A stretch of 64,000 bases of DNA. Source: Schistocephalus solidus (lineage: Eukaryota > Platyhelminthes > Cestoda > Diphyllobothriidea > Diphyllobothriidae). Positions within the stretch are counted from its first letter, which is position 1, and each line of letters starts with the position of its first letter. The notes under the pieces were generated by a model. The model saw only the letters and a list, made by a program, of their open reading frames with translations, did not search any database and was not told the origin of the DNA. The stretch lies in NCBI GenBank assembly GCA_017591395.1, contig WEDG01001234.1, positions 116,782 to 180,781 on the forward strand, read 5' to 3'. Below are positions 1 through 10,832 of this stretch, piece after piece. The translations under genes and the position numbers were made by a program.

Positions 1-428
1 CTCAAATACACCCACCTATGCGAGGCATATTTTTATAAATCCAGTAAAACAGGAAAATTTCCAGAGAGTCTTAATGGATGTCATACCATGAGAATGTAAT
101 TGGATTTCAGAGAGCGAATGAAGAGAGTGAAAATATTGTGAAATTAGGAAATATTATAGAGAGTAACAAATATATCATAACTGCACGACGGTCTCATTGT
201 AATAATTATTAAATTCTTCTGAGTTTCCAACGACCCACTTAACCTTCTAACACCTAAATATCGACCACACCTCTAAAGTTTTATTGGTTGTGACAGAAAC
301 ACCACATCTACGTTAACTGCGGTATCCAGACCGACATTTGAGGTTGCAAAAGCTAAGTACCGCACAAAATGATTTCCAATGGACAAATAGAACTAGGCAA
401 ACCAGGTGCCGACATTTTCCTAATGTAC
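1..428. other. no gene seen (presumed rGC intron)
   Basis: AT-rich sequence without a recognisable coding exon or repeat. It lies 3' of the last visible rGC exon on the minus strand, so it is probably intron leading to transmembrane and kinase-homology exons beyond the window edge. That placement is inference. Confidence 0.4.
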
Positions 429-748
429 GTCAGCTGAAAACGCCAGTTTAGATAGCCAGTAGAAGGTTTTACTCCACATAGAAGAACGTACCGATTGGAA
501 AATATCGGATTGAGCATCATAGCCTGGTCCATAGGGTAGGGCAGTCATGATGAAAAGGCTGTTTCCTGCAGCCCCCATTTGCATTTGTTTGTCCAGCACG
601 ATGCGCCAGAACCGCAATGAATCGTACGTAATGAAGTTGGGTGGGTCAATCTGTATTATAGCTATTTCACCACGTTTGAAAACCGGCAGATCTTTAACGG
701 ACCTCAGAAAAAATGCAGCTAGCGTGGGTCGGGCCAATAGAAGGAGAG
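429..748 (-). CDS. receptor guanylate cyclase, ligand-binding domain exon 2 (partial gene)
   Basis: Second visible exon of a receptor-type guanylate cyclase, part of the extracellular ligand-binding (ANF-receptor / periplasmic-binding-protein type I) region. The minus strand shows a clear acceptor (pyrimidine-rich tract ending TTTCAG) just before position 748 and a possible donor GTACAT just below 429. Joined to exon 1 at 4232-5003, the split codon G|CT restores the frame and reads KTDALLLARPTLAAFF, which resembles the strand-loop where cyclase receptors carry an LLxxxP segment. Further on it has FKRGEIAIIQIDPPN and FIMTALPYGPGYDAQ, typical of the second lobe. No stop occurs between the splice sites. 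Transmembrane, kinase-homology and cyclase exons would lie off the left edge. Exact exon ends are inferred from dinucleotides only. Confidence 0.6.
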
Positions 749-1529
749 CTGAAAGAAATGCAAAATTAATTTTTGATGTCTTGATCTCTCTGCCTGTATA
801 TGTTTGTTTTCTCCAGTGAAATGGCCACTGGTATAAAATTGTTCAATAGATTTTGTGAAATCAAGCATCATACTGATTTTTTTGGCTTTTCAGAGTGTGA
901 AACTGAACGGCTAATCATTCAAAAAGTTTTACTTATTGGAAGTTCCATTTTGACTATTAGAGAGTCTATGAGGTTTCCAAGAGTAAGCGACATCATTTAG
1001 AATACATTTTTATATTTATTATGCAACAGTACATTTATATCTAGCCCCTCAGGTAGGTAAGGTTTACTTTTATCGTTTTGCGTACAGACCTTTCAGCGCA
1101 GATCATGTGTGAAACCATGAAGGCAGTAATTTTCGCAGAAAATATCGATTAGTGTCGAAATCTAATAAATCAACACATCGAAATTTCGACAGTAAAAAAC
1201 CGTTCTCAGGATTATATGCTGACATACCTTGAAGAGCAGAGGTATGGTGCATTTCGAGATTATATGATCAAAGGAGAAGGCTCGCAGGAACTACTTTTAC
1301 TCGTGTGTTACCAATCTAATTACACCAACTCGTCCTCAGACAAAATAAATAGGAATAAGTTGAATTGTCACACTATTGTTTGAGTGCACAGACAGAAAGA
1401 TTAGCAGAAGGCCTTCTGAGGGTACTGTGATTTGTTGAGTGATAGGTGGCGGAGGTGAGTAGAGGTGATGTGAGTCCCAAGTGTGGCGCACCGTGTTGGG
1501 GGGGGGGATGGACGCGGAAATGGCGTTTC
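749..1529. other. intron, no gene seen
   Basis: Part of the large intron between the two rGC ligand-binding exons. Only short ORFs with no recognisable content. A run of G residues at about 1498-1508 is the only simple-sequence feature. Confidence 0.4.
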
Positions 1530-1875
1530 AACGATATTCTACTTATCCGGCCAGCTGCTGTTTAAAAGGTGAGTAACAGTCAACGAACCGTGATCAAGAG
1601 CCTCGTAATGGACGTCTAAGTCAGCATGTTGACTGATGCTGATGGAGTACCCAGCCTCGGGATATTCAAGTGCCTCCTTACTGTTAGCCATAGTGACTAC
1701 GTTAGCACCGTCCCCATTTAAAAAGTGCCAGCAGTTAAGGAGATGCGCAAACATGAGAGATAAGGTATCAGGTCAGCGGATAAACAGATTATTTTCGTTA
1801 ATACGGGTCCCAATTCGTCGACTCGTGTGACCAATATAAACACAAGGACAGTGAGAACATGTGAAAAAGGTCAAG
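1530..1875 (-). pseudogene. GIY-YIG endonuclease relic (Penelope-like or related retroelement, 3' end)
   Basis: Reading the minus strand from about 1870, one frame gives CVYIGHTSRRIGTRINE, which matches the YIG half of the GIY-YIG nuclease signature with the usual downstream arginines. After a stop there follows, in a 71-codon ORF (1754-1539), the segment YSISISQHADLDVHYEALDHG, corresponding to the region that in these endonucleases carries an xIxxHxxxxxH motif and precedes the C-terminal helices. The expected histidine after RINE is replaced, and at least one stop interrupts the frame, so it is a dead copy. GIY-YIG domains of this form occur at the C-terminus of Penelope-like elements. No reverse transcriptase part is visible nearby. 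It sits in the rGC intron. Family assignment moderate. Confidence 0.5.
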
Positions 1876-4231
1876 ATCGTTCGGAAGTAATCAGCTTTTA
1901 TCACGTAAATGTTCGAGTTTACTGACTAAGCTTATCATGCGATAAATTTGAAATACTCTACGAACAGTAAGCTTCAGATCGTGCCAAACAAACGAATCTG
2001 GGCTCACTGACGTTTATGTCAGTAGGTATCCACAGCATCATACTACCCTGCTGCTATTGGCTGTGTGGAACCTTAATCGATGTCCTCATTGATGCATATT
2101 ATATCTGAGCTCATGGCTTCCAGGATCTCATGACATTTCTTTGTTGGGTATGGCCCAACGATGCGAGTGTGTCTGTGTCCTGTTCGTGTGTGTATGGTTA
2201 CTTTGGATAATGGTTTCAGATCTTCTCTACTAACGGGTTTTAATGCAGATGGGTGAAAAAAGCTTCCCGGTTGGTCCCAATGGACGGCCTAATGGGCGAA
2301 TGTTTGGATTTTGTACTCGATTTCCTTTGTATTGAAATAGCCAAATTAGTGCTAGGTTCGTGCACTACTCGCGCCTTTTGTTTTCTAGTTGTCCTCCGAT
2401 GATCTAAGTTACATATTTAAATAATGGACAGTTCACCAAGTGGTTGGCATCGGCGTCTATGTGGTCGTAGCTCAGTAAATACTTCGTTAAATCGCTGTTG
2501 CATCACGTGTAGACGAAAAACGTCAGGAGGAGGCCAATTTCGGGAAAATAGTTTATTTCTGCTTGATAAATTTCTTCTGATTAACAGTGGGTTCTAGCTC
2601 GAGACAATGAGCTGCTAACCGTGCCGCATTTGCAATAAATTTGGTCGTTGCTCTCTTAATAAAAGATTATCTTAGAGTATATTTCTTTGCGATAAACTGA
2701 AGTTTGCAGCGTTCCATCAGTCTTTTGGTACACGTGATCATATTAGAAATAGATTATACACCAACGCACGTAGATAAAATTCACTGAATGCGCTTGTTAA
2801 AAATTGTATGCAGTTATGATGTGAGTATTTTGAAAATAATAAATTTATTTACATCTTTTACTTAATTACCTTTTTCTATATTTGCATATGCTGTACGATC
2901 CACGCCTATGAGGTTCTCTCCCTTATCCATTAAACATCAGTATTGATGCAGCTGACAGCTGCCTGGGTATAAGACACTTCATTTCGGGTTTACAGATATC
3001 CTTGGTAGCCAAAATTCTCCGCTTGGTCACCTTGGACAAAACAGGAAGAAATACATGAACACGTTACTGAACATCTATCGTTTAGGTATAATTTTAACGC
3101 CCGCCTAAATGTACATGAATAGTTACCTATAATCTATCTTTGATTAACATCGGTACGCCTGACTATTTGCCAACTGGTTCCATTCATTTGCTTGTAAATA
3201 TGTTTTGTTTTCTTTGCGCAAAGCCAATCTCTTTTCATTTTCCTTATACCTTCATTATTGGTCTCGCTGTAGGGGTTACCTGAAGAATTAAAACAAAATG
3301 CCCCTGGTGTGACTGCCGAATGCATGTCAATTTTGCTAACATGCAGCATGATCATACAGATGCCTTTCATGATAATCAGACGTAAATATGTCACATAAAC
3401 TGCAGCGTCAAATGAGCATCTGCCAGCTACCGAGCATGCAGATAAAAGAAAGGTCGGCACTTTTAAACACCTTGCATAATTTAACTACTTATCATCCGTG
3501 ACCTGTAATCTGGCCTCAGTTTATTGTGGTCACACTATTACGTCAAGGGTGAAAACACGAACTGCATCTAAATAAATATGCTATGGCCAAAGAGCAAAGG
3601 AGGCGCATTATTACTGTTCCTTGACAGTTAAGTTCTTTGACAGAACAAGTATCCCAGTAGTCCTTTCCTGACCAGTTTTCATGGAGATATAGCCACCCAA
3701 ATCATTTTCGGAATAAGCTGGTGCGTTAAATGCATAGGCGTAGGAATACTTGCGAATTCAAATCAACATATTCGGTTTGGAGTTAGCTACGACTCCATTA
3801 TTAAGATAGAGCCCATAAGTTTAGTGTCCAGGAGACACAAAGTGGCAAATTGGAAAAAACCACCTCAGTTTTGTGGGATTTTATACGTTTTCCGCATTAT
3901 ATGACATATTTTTTCGTGGTTGTTTTAGGAAGAATTAAATTGAGGTGATTGGCGTGAATCTTGTGAACTTATCGAATCAGGGTAATCAGTGGCTAGACTG
4001 TCAAGTAGTTTTCTTCAACCAGAAAAATTCTTCAAACGGATATTTGTGACACGATACCAGCAGGGGGAAAAGAACATTCAAAGGGAAAGCCTTTGTAAGA
4101 AATAAATAGCCATGCAAACTTCTTCTGAATTCACCTGCTCATTCATTTGAATGCTTTAGTTGCCAAATCCCTAAGTTTTTAAAAAAAAATCTAAAATACA
4201 TGCTTATTAGTGAAGAGCAAAGATGACCAAC
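1876..4231. other. intron, no gene seen
   Basis: Remainder of the intron between rGC exons. A 108-codon minus ORF at 3134-3460 has no recognisable domain and is not needed to join the two rGC exons, which fit directly. Otherwise nothing identifiable. Confidence 0.4.
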
Positions 4232-5003
4232 CATCGGTTTTTAGTGTAAAGTTCTTCAACAGCATGCGGGGATCGATTTGCCATTGTAGCTTTTCCATGA
4301 TGAAGACGTTAAGGGGTGCGGTGCCGGACTCGGTTTTGGAGAAAAATAGCTGTATGGTCTCGGCTACGCCCGAGTTCTGCATGCTCTCATCGGTGACCTC
4401 GAATACGATGGCAATGTTCTTCCACCCGTGAAAACGAAGAAAGAGGCTGATTGCACTAATCAACGTAGACGTCTGTACCGTCATTGACATGGCTGCGAGG
4501 TTGCTCTGGAACTGCATAGGTGTACCAGTTCGATTAACAATCGCATAGTTTCGTGTCAGAGTCTCCAACCTACACGCGTACTCAATCTGGTAGAGGTTGC
4601 GCAGTGGGTGATCCGTTATCTGCTCCTGGGAAAGCCAATCGGAGACGAAGTTGCAATCACTGGATAGGGGCGGGCCGATGACCACCGAGAAACAGTCCGT
4701 GTTTGTAGCCCTATTCAAGGCAACGTCGAGAGCATTCAGCAGACTGTTGCCCCGCCTTTCCTCCCTAATGTTGCAACCGGACACGTTCTGTGCATTATCC
4801 TGAATGTGCTCCAGCAGGACAATACCCTTGCTCCGTGAAGTTGCATACGCTATGCCCCTTTCAAGGCTTCCGGGTATATCAAAGATCTCTAACTCCGCTA
4901 GACAGGGAGCCTCATCTCGCATGCGAAAGATTTCCAATTTGACATGCTTTCCCCAGGTGCAGTGCAGAAATGCCAGAAGGAATATTGGCGTCATTTCGTG
5001 CAC
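4232..5003 (-). CDS. receptor guanylate cyclase, N-terminal ligand-binding exon 1
   Basis: Best-preserved host coding sequence in the window. It encodes about 257 residues starting at ATG 5003 (or ATG 4994). The first residues, MTPIFLLAFLHCTWG, look like a signal peptide or membrane-entry segment. The body contains FSVVIGPPLSSDC, the lobe-1 GPxC-like turn characteristic of natriuretic-peptide-receptor/guanylate-cyclase ectodomains. Later come LYQIEYACRLETLTRNYA and ISLFLRFHGWKNIAIVFE, the conserved segment where receptor cyclases have a hydrophobic strand before the hinge. A donor (G|GTTGGT) at 4232/4231 joins in frame with exon 429-748. The predicted role is a type-I membrane receptor whose ligand would drive cGMP synthesis; the ligand is unknown. 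A LINE is inserted just upstream at about 5390. The closest relative in the window is the broken copy at about 27.5-27.9 kb, which shares the FHGW and EYxCRLE motifs. The start codon is provisional because an upstream exon is possible. Confidence 0.72.
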
Positions 5004-5039
5004 AGTGTCATCAGTTTAGTAAAGGATGTTATATTTGTA

Positions 5040-5275
5040 TACCAGCACATGGCTTAAAGGCTCCTTCAAAAACAGCCTTTTGCGAGATGGGTGGTAAAAA
5101 ATGGCATCGGCTTTTAGGAGCTCAAGGGCGGTAGCCCATATCGCACTTTTTGACTCTCGCTGGATGGGCGTTACGATAAGAATAAGTAGCCAAAAACTAC
5201 AGAATGAAGTTTTGATGGAGGTGGTGTTTTCATTGAAGATGCGACGGGGAATTGTTGACGCTCGATGAAAACTTC
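5040..5275 (-). CDS. possible upstream exon of the rGC ligand-binding gene
   Basis: One minus-strand frame is open here without an initiator. It begins near IFNENTTSIK, runs through a hydrophobic stretch (FCSFWLLILIVTP) and ends KEPLSHVLVYKYNILY before a stop at about 5040. A GTATAC donor-like site lies near the VLVY codons. The segment could be a leader or first exon joined to 4232-5003. It also shows a weak resemblance (IFxHSxKxL ... FYVYR-like spacing) to the ORF at 35485-35910. Evidence is only openness and position, so alternative explanations, including chance, are likely. Confidence 0.22.
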
Positions 5276-5389
5276 AGTTCCAGGTATTTGTCGCTAACAC
5301 ATTGGCACCATGTGTAAACTCTTCAGCATCTTAAACGATTTTATTGGTTCGGTTTTGCTTCTGCTATCAGGCGTTTCGGGTGCTTCCTA

Positions 5390-7411
5390 ACTGAGTTTGA
5401 ATTTAAAGGGAGATGTAAACCGGACTGGGAAAGTGTACATCTTATATACAGTGGGCCGGGCAAGCAGAAGCAGTGAGAGGGAGTGGCACCAGCTCTGAGA
5501 TTGCGGACTATTCGACAGATCCGGCCATGCATTCGAGTTCGATGAGGCTGCAGTTTTCGCGAGAAGCGACAAACGCGTAATCTGCAAGCTACTAGAACGT
5601 ACTATTCAGGTCCACAGTCGATTAAAACCGTAGTAAATTACCGCACATATAATCCCCGTTCTGCAGAAACTACTGAAGCTGGAAGAAACCAAATTGCCAG
5701 GTCCTGATGTAATACCGGCAAAGTTGTTGAAAGAGTTGGCCGTAGAGATGGCAGAACCTTCGTGTTTACTCTTCGAATCCTCCCTCGCTGCAGGCAGATT
5801 GCCACCCGATTGGAAGACCGCGTGGATTTCCACGATGCATAGAAGTGGCAGCCGGGCTTCTGCAAACAACTACAGGCTGGTAAGTCTCACCTCCATATGT
5901 TGCAAGAATATGGAGCAAATCCTTAAACCTGAACAGCTGCAGTTTCTGGAGTGGCATCATCTTCTCTCTGACGCGCAGCTTGGATTCAGCTGAGGAAGCT
6001 CCTGTTTAACTAATTTGCTCTACTGTATGGAACGATTGACCCAAGCGGTTGATGAAGGAAATGTGGTGCAGGCAGTCTACATAGACTTAAAGAAGGCCTT
6101 TGATAGCGTGCCTCACCAGCGTCTTCTATACAAACTCAACCGTATAGGGGTAAGGGGCAAGCTTTTGAAGTGGATCGAAAACGTCTTTATTGGGCGATCT
6201 CAGATTGTCCGTCTTGGCGATCAACAATCGGCGGAGGTGGTGGTTGATAGTGGGGTTCCTCAGGGTTCCGTCCTTGGCCCTATCCTCTTCCTTATATACA
6301 TTGATGACTGCGTAAATGGGTTGGACTGTGACACCGCCATGTTTGCTGACGATATTAAGCTTTGGAAGGTCATCTACAACGAATCTGATGAATCGAATCT
6401 ACAGGCGAACTTGCATCGACTAGAGGAATGGTCACACAACTGGCTCCTCCCATTCAATGCTACCAAGTGCAATATTCTGCGATTTGGCAGAAACATTTCC
6501 GGGCACTAGAGAATTTACTATTTGGACCACACACCGCTACCAGAGGCCGAGGCTCAGAAAGATCTAGGAGTATGGATCACGCCCTCACTGAAGCCATGGT
6601 ACCATTGCTCAAAATAATCAAAATCCGCCATGTCAAGCTTGTATCTAATTAAGCGAGCGTTTGCAAAGTTCGACAAAGAGTGCTTTAATAAGGTCTTAGG
6701 GATGTTCGTGCGACCACAATTGGAAGTTGCTACACAAGCCTGGAGATCATGGTCTGTCAAAGACCACAGCACCCTTGAGAAGGTCCAAAGACGTGCAACC
6801 AAGCTTGTTCGAGGTCAAGACTGCCTGCCTTACGAGACACGATTGTCCAATCTGGATCTGTTTCCTCTGGACTATAGACAGCTACGTGGCGACCTAATAC
6901 AAGCCTTTCGCATGCTGCGGGATCAGGATTATTGCCTTGCATCTGGGGAATTCTTTGAGCTGGCCACTACCACTGCTTTGCGAGGACATCCTATTAAACT
7001 ACGTGTCACTGGTGCAAGACTGGACACAAGAAGGTTCTTCTTCTTTAGCAGAGTGATTAAGTCTTGGAATGCCCTGCCTGTGGACATCAGCATGTCCCCA
7101 TCCGTTGACACTTTTAAGTGGAAGTTTGACCAGTACAGCCATAAGTACCACCACGACATCAGAAACTAACACATTTCCTGAAACCTATTCCCATCCACAA
7201 TTTTCACGTTATCGAACATGCTACTACCTATTTATTTAGTAATATTCTTTTATAATTGTTTTGTCCGATGCCCTGTAGTGTGACGGGGAGATGACCTTTT
7301 GTCCAACGTCCATTATATGTCGGCCTTTTTTAATTTGCAGTGTCATTGAAATCAATAGGGAGTTCAAAGTCTTCGCCTACATTTCCCTTAATAAAACTGA
7401 ACTGAACTGAA
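5390..7411 (+). mobile_element. CR1/Jockey-like non-LTR retrotransposon, 5'-truncated and mutated
   Basis: A LINE on the plus strand. The reverse transcriptase is visible from about 5640 to 7169, preceded by weakly readable upstream coding sequence. Downstream is a 3' UTR ending in an AATAAAACTGAACTGAACTGAA tail, where the ACTGA-type repeat replaces poly(A). The same tail occurs at about 58060-58090. The 5' endonuclease part is missing. It is inserted just upstream of the rGC ligand-binding exon and in the opposite orientation to it. The left boundary near 5340-5400 is an estimate. Confidence 0.85.
5606..7169 (+). pseudogene. LINE reverse transcriptase (CR1/Jockey-like), inactivated
   Basis: The reverse transcriptase reads PGPDVIPAKLLKELA (finger region), then YIDLKKAFDSVPH (motif A with the catalytic Asp), GVPQGSVLGPILF (motif B) and FADD at 6342-6353 (motif C catalytic Asp pair). 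Next come NWLLPFNATKCNILRFG (motif D/thumb) and, in another frame, the C-terminal block from about 6560 to 7169 with LEKVQRRATKLV, LPYETRL, DLFPLDYRQLRGD and RFFFFSRVIKSWNALP. The last block is the typical C-terminal signature of trematode and cestode CR1-like LINEs. Inactivating changes visible: an in-frame TGA after QLGFS near 5991, a frameshift near 6505, and a TAA near 6622 just before the MSSLYLIKRAF block. The equivalent block in better condition is at 57.1-57.75 kb. Confidence 0.85.
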
Positions 7412-7663
7412 ATAGTTATGCGAAGACCAAGCACACTAGATCCGAATATAGTACAAAATTGCGAGCAAAATGATCGAGCAATTATCGCACCGACGGTCGA
7501 CAGGCGTAATGTTATCAATGACTCGGCTGTGGTCCACCAAAATTGTCAACAGAAGCGAACAGGTGAGCTACAAGGGCGCAATTCAGAAGACGAAAATGTG
7601 ATCGCACACCGTGCAAACATCTGTGATAAATACGAAAACCACCAATTTCGAACGGTATATCGC
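7412..7663. other. no gene seen
   Basis: Sequence following the LINE tail. The 116-codon plus ORF at 7418-7768 has no recognisable domain, and its 3' half is the shared repeat described in the next entry. Confidence 0.35.
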
Positions 7664-7790
7664 GGCACAGCAACTGCATCCTATAAATACTGCAATACTT
7701 GTGCAAAATTTTACCCGTATCCGATGCCTTATCTACTGATGTATTCGAGTGGTCCCGTTCCTGGTTGAGTCAATATCCAATCTGTAACCA
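7664..7790 (+). repeat. short repeat shared with 60951-61060
   Basis: A block starting in the GCAACTGCATCCTATAAATA region and running through ACCCGTATCCGAT to a GTATTCGAGT-like end matches 60951-61011 and beyond in the same orientation, with substitutions between. The second copy interrupts the Penelope-like element between its RT and its endonuclease linker, so the block is probably an independent short repeat. It includes a TATAAA box-like hexamer at 7683. Confidence 0.5.
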
Positions 7791-8136
7791 GAAATAATGG
7801 CAGGTGGGGAGAACCTGGCGAATTTCGATTCGAAGAAATGCTTATTATTGATCAGGTAGACTCCTATGTTAACCAGCCGCGCCATGTGCGTGCGCATATT
7901 TGTTTTTGGTTCCAGGTGGTGGCCAGAGTTTTAATGGTCTGAATACTCTGTCATCTCCTCGTCTCTGAACGACCTTGGTTTTGCTTTGATTACCTTTTCA
8001 CGACCGTTTTTACCCATAAGGTGCTTGTTTGCCTCCGGGTACCAATAGATCGGTGCAAACGCATTTCCTCATCATTTAGCTTTGTTTCAGGTGGAGAGCC
8101 ATAGCCATAAGTACAAGGCCTAGCGTCCTCATCCAA
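7791..8136. other. no gene seen
   Basis: Non-coding sequence between the LINE-derived region and the outer edge of the giant inverted repeat. I could not match it to anything outside the other arm's flank. Confidence 0.35.
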
Positions 8137-9045
8137 AACCCTACGGAGTGTCGATGTCGTGAGATCGAAAACGCGAAGGTTTCCCAAATCAGAGGTCAAG
8201 GCACAGACAGATTAGGTAGGACAGGCTTTTGCCGAGGCAAAAAAAAATCCGACACATTTCCAGTGTCTGAAGGATGGCCTCGACCATGTTTCAGCCTGGT
8301 CGTCAGATAATGGTCTTCAACTCAACCATGAGAAGTCAGTCCAATGTGTTTTTCACCTGCGACCATCCCCTAGTTCTCAATACTCAGCCGTCCTTCCCAA
8401 CTAGGTATCCTCTTTTGGGTACCTTGGCATTACTCTGAGATCCCATCTGTAATTCTCCCAACATATCGATACTCTTTTTACAAAAATTCGTAGTTCTATA
8501 TTATATCCGCCGTTTATGTTCCTATCACACACCTCAGGCCCTTATCTGGCGATTTATAGAGGCATGTGTTCTTCCCCTCATCCTTTATTGCTCTCCCGTG
8601 ATTTTTCCAGCTTTACTTAAAAAGGATTTTTTGATTTTAAAACGTATTCTCCGAATGCTCTCTTCTGCTGCTGGTGTTTCTTATACTGTTTAAGTGGATT
8701 TGATAACAAAACGGCACTTTACGACAGTCAAACAATTTGCTGGGCGAATCCTTGATGATGTCACCCATCCCCTCTACTCTAAGCTGATGGCTGTGAAGTC
8801 TTCCCGTCCGATGCGCCGAGGCTTTCGCCATAGAGCCTGCCGTAAAACGGCATACCAGCGCTCTGTTTTGTCATTTCTAGCACGCCACCTTACGTGTGAA
8901 GAGACTAAAACATAAAAGCTGAGACTGGCACTGTCTCCCCACTAGATGTCCATTTTCGACCCTTTGGTTCTTGCATATTATGTTAACTTATCCTATCATC
9001 TTAGTGAAATTTTGCTGAAAATTTTGAATGGTACTTCAACGAAAA
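8137..9045 (+). pseudogene. LINE reverse transcriptase C-terminal fragment (left arm)
   Basis: Truncated non-LTR reverse transcriptase on the plus strand. Across frames it reads LKDGLDHVSAWSSDNGLQLN, the helix that follows the catalytic FADD/YADD motif in flatworm LINEs. Then come VFHLRPSP, SSFGYLGITLRS, FSQHIDTL, a cysteine/leucine-rich thumb region and FAGRILDDVTHPLYSKLMA near the C-terminus. The catalytic motif itself lies outside the fragment because the palindrome arm starts here. Several frameshifts and stops make it non-functional. The mirror copy is at 18665-19572. Confidence 0.7.
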
Positions 9046-9050
9046 GCATA

Positions 9051-9069
9051 TTCCTCTCTCTCTCTCTTT
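9051..9069. repeat. (TC)n microsatellite
   Basis: Short TC-dinucleotide run between the LINE RT fragment and the zinc-finger LINE; the mirror AG run is at about 18640-18657. Confidence 0.9.
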
Positions 9070-9196
9070 CAAGGGGCTCTGCACACAGCTGCACCTAGCG
9101 GTCTCCTCAGGCCAGTTTCTATTGTGGTCGTCTGTGTCCGCTGTTGAGATCACTTGACCCCAGTGGGTCATTTAACACCTGAAGCCAATCCGTGAA

Positions 9197-9985
9197 ATGC
9201 CACACGCTGATTGGTGTCGAGCCCTCGCGAGGCTTGTGCCAAGACTCGGGCAGTCTACGTCAAATTCTGCCAACCCTCCTTCAGACTCCGTCACCCTCAC
9301 TCCTGGCATCAATTCCATTACTCCCACCATCATAGAGACCACATCCCAATACTCATCGCCTGTTAACCCCACCACTGCAACCACCACCGCCGCCGCCGTC
9401 ACCACAACCACCACCACCACCGATGGGGATACGCTCCTAAACTGTCCTCAAAGTGACCGCACATTAACCTCACGCGTCGGCCTGGTTGGTAACTTGCGAA
9501 TCCATCGTACAGAGACTGGTGAACCAGTGCCTAGAGCATCAACACACAGCAGAGATCACCGCCTCCACTGCCTTCACTGTCCTCGCGCATTCACTCATCG
9601 CATAGGCCTATTCGGTCACATGCGCATCCATGACAGCGGAACTCAGCGCAATGCCGACAACACCGATACACCATGCACACCCTCCGCTCCTGCCATTCTT
9701 ACTACCACTGCCACCCCCACTACCATGAATGACATCTTCCAGACTCTACCGATTGCTCTTGCCCACACTGCGCCCGCAAGTTCAACTCACGCATCGGCTT
9801 GATCGGTCTCCTGCGAATCCATCGTACGGAGGCTGGTGAATCAGCGCCTGGGGCTCCGACATACAGTCGACGTGCCCGCCTCCACTGCCTCACTGCTCCC
9901 GCACATTTACACAGCGCATGGGCCTATTAGGACACTAGCGCCTCCACGACAACCTGCGGTAAACCACCGGAGGCTAAGCCACATC
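9197..9985 (+). pseudogene. zinc-finger LINE, C-terminal part of ORF (left arm)
   Basis: End of the ORF of a LINE whose protein terminates in repeated C2H2-like units. A Ser/Thr/Pro-rich linker (TLTPGINSITPTIIETTSQY, then a long threonine run) leads to finger units such as LNCPQSDRTLTSRVGLVGN + LRIH and LHCLHCPRAFTHRIGLFGH + MRIH. Each unit has CxxC or its remnant, then RIGLxGHxRIH. A further unit follows after 9802 in shifted frames, ending near the stop about 9965. The first finger has lost a cysteine (CPQSDR), and the frame breaks near 9740-9800 and again near the end. Similar C-terminal zinc-finger tails are known to me from diphyllobothriidean LINEs; the fingers may bind nucleic acid during target-primed reverse transcription (inference). 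Mirror copy at 17707-18516, third copy at 63577-64000 (minus). Confidence 0.8.
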
Positions 9986-10832
9986 AGCACACACCATCTA
10001 CACTAATACATAGACAACACCCTTACGATCATCATAATGACCTAATAAAATCACGGTTTCCTAGAAACCGTGGCTTGGAAGGCTGCCAATCTCACGCTTT
10101 CACCAGACCACGCCGTCGGCCCAGTGTATGTGCTGTGTGCGTCGAGTGGCTGACCAGTGGACTGGGAGTCAGACTGCCATGGCTCTTCCATATTCCCTGA
10201 GTAAGTAAATCCTTGTGTGTGCGTTATGAGGGCCAGGTCATGCTGTGGCGCGCAAAGACGGATACGCCGATCAGTCAGCCAATGCGCCCACTCCCACATC
10301 AGACAACTGACTGGCTCAGATGGTGGTCTGATTGTGGGGGTGGGTGAGAGTTTGAGGTAAACAGCTCAGCGCATTTTACTCACTATTAAAAATCTGGCGC
10401 GCTTGAAACTATCACGGTGCGCTAAAAGCCGTGGCTTTGAAGGTTGCCAACTAAAGGGATAACTCGGACCGCGTGGTCAGCCCAATATGTGTTTTGTGTA
10501 GACTGGCTGACTGGTTGACTGAGAGTCAGGCTGCAATAGTTCCTTCTTAATGTGGCCTTTATGGCACTCCCACTCCGTGGGATCCGAGTCAGGTGTGGTG
10601 GAACACCCAGGGGCGGCTCCGGCAGCGCCAGCCACCTGCACCCTCTCCCATCTCCGGTTTTCTTGATTCTGTCCTGACGCCAGGCTCAGGTGGGGTAGGA
10701 GTAGAGAGTGCGGTAGCTGCAGCACAAGGCTACTATCACTTTAAACTAAATCGCGCGTAAGTCACCGTCCCTGCACTACCTGGTGTGGAGCATACGGTGG
10801 ATCTCGTCGAAATTGACGGTGAAACTGTCGTA
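9986..10832 (+). mobile_element. 3' UTR of the zinc-finger LINE (left arm)
   Basis: Directly follows the zinc-finger ORF in the same order as in the minus-strand copy at 62011-63576, which identifies it as the element's 3' UTR. Landmarks are GTTGGCAACC-type blocks, ACTCTCAGTC-type blocks and a terminal short hairpin GACGGT-GAA-ACTGTC ending near 10832. Scattered fragments of this UTR occur alone at 22765, 36935, 40660, 43035 and 51170. Confidence 0.75.

Noticed and set aside
3134..3460. 108-codon minus ORF as an extra rGC exon
   Set aside because: The flanking rGC exons join directly in phase with a family-like junction, and this ORF has no family motif.
9172..9420. 82-codon minus ORF rich in valine
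   Set aside because: Antisense shadow of the threonine-rich linker of the zinc-finger LINE.
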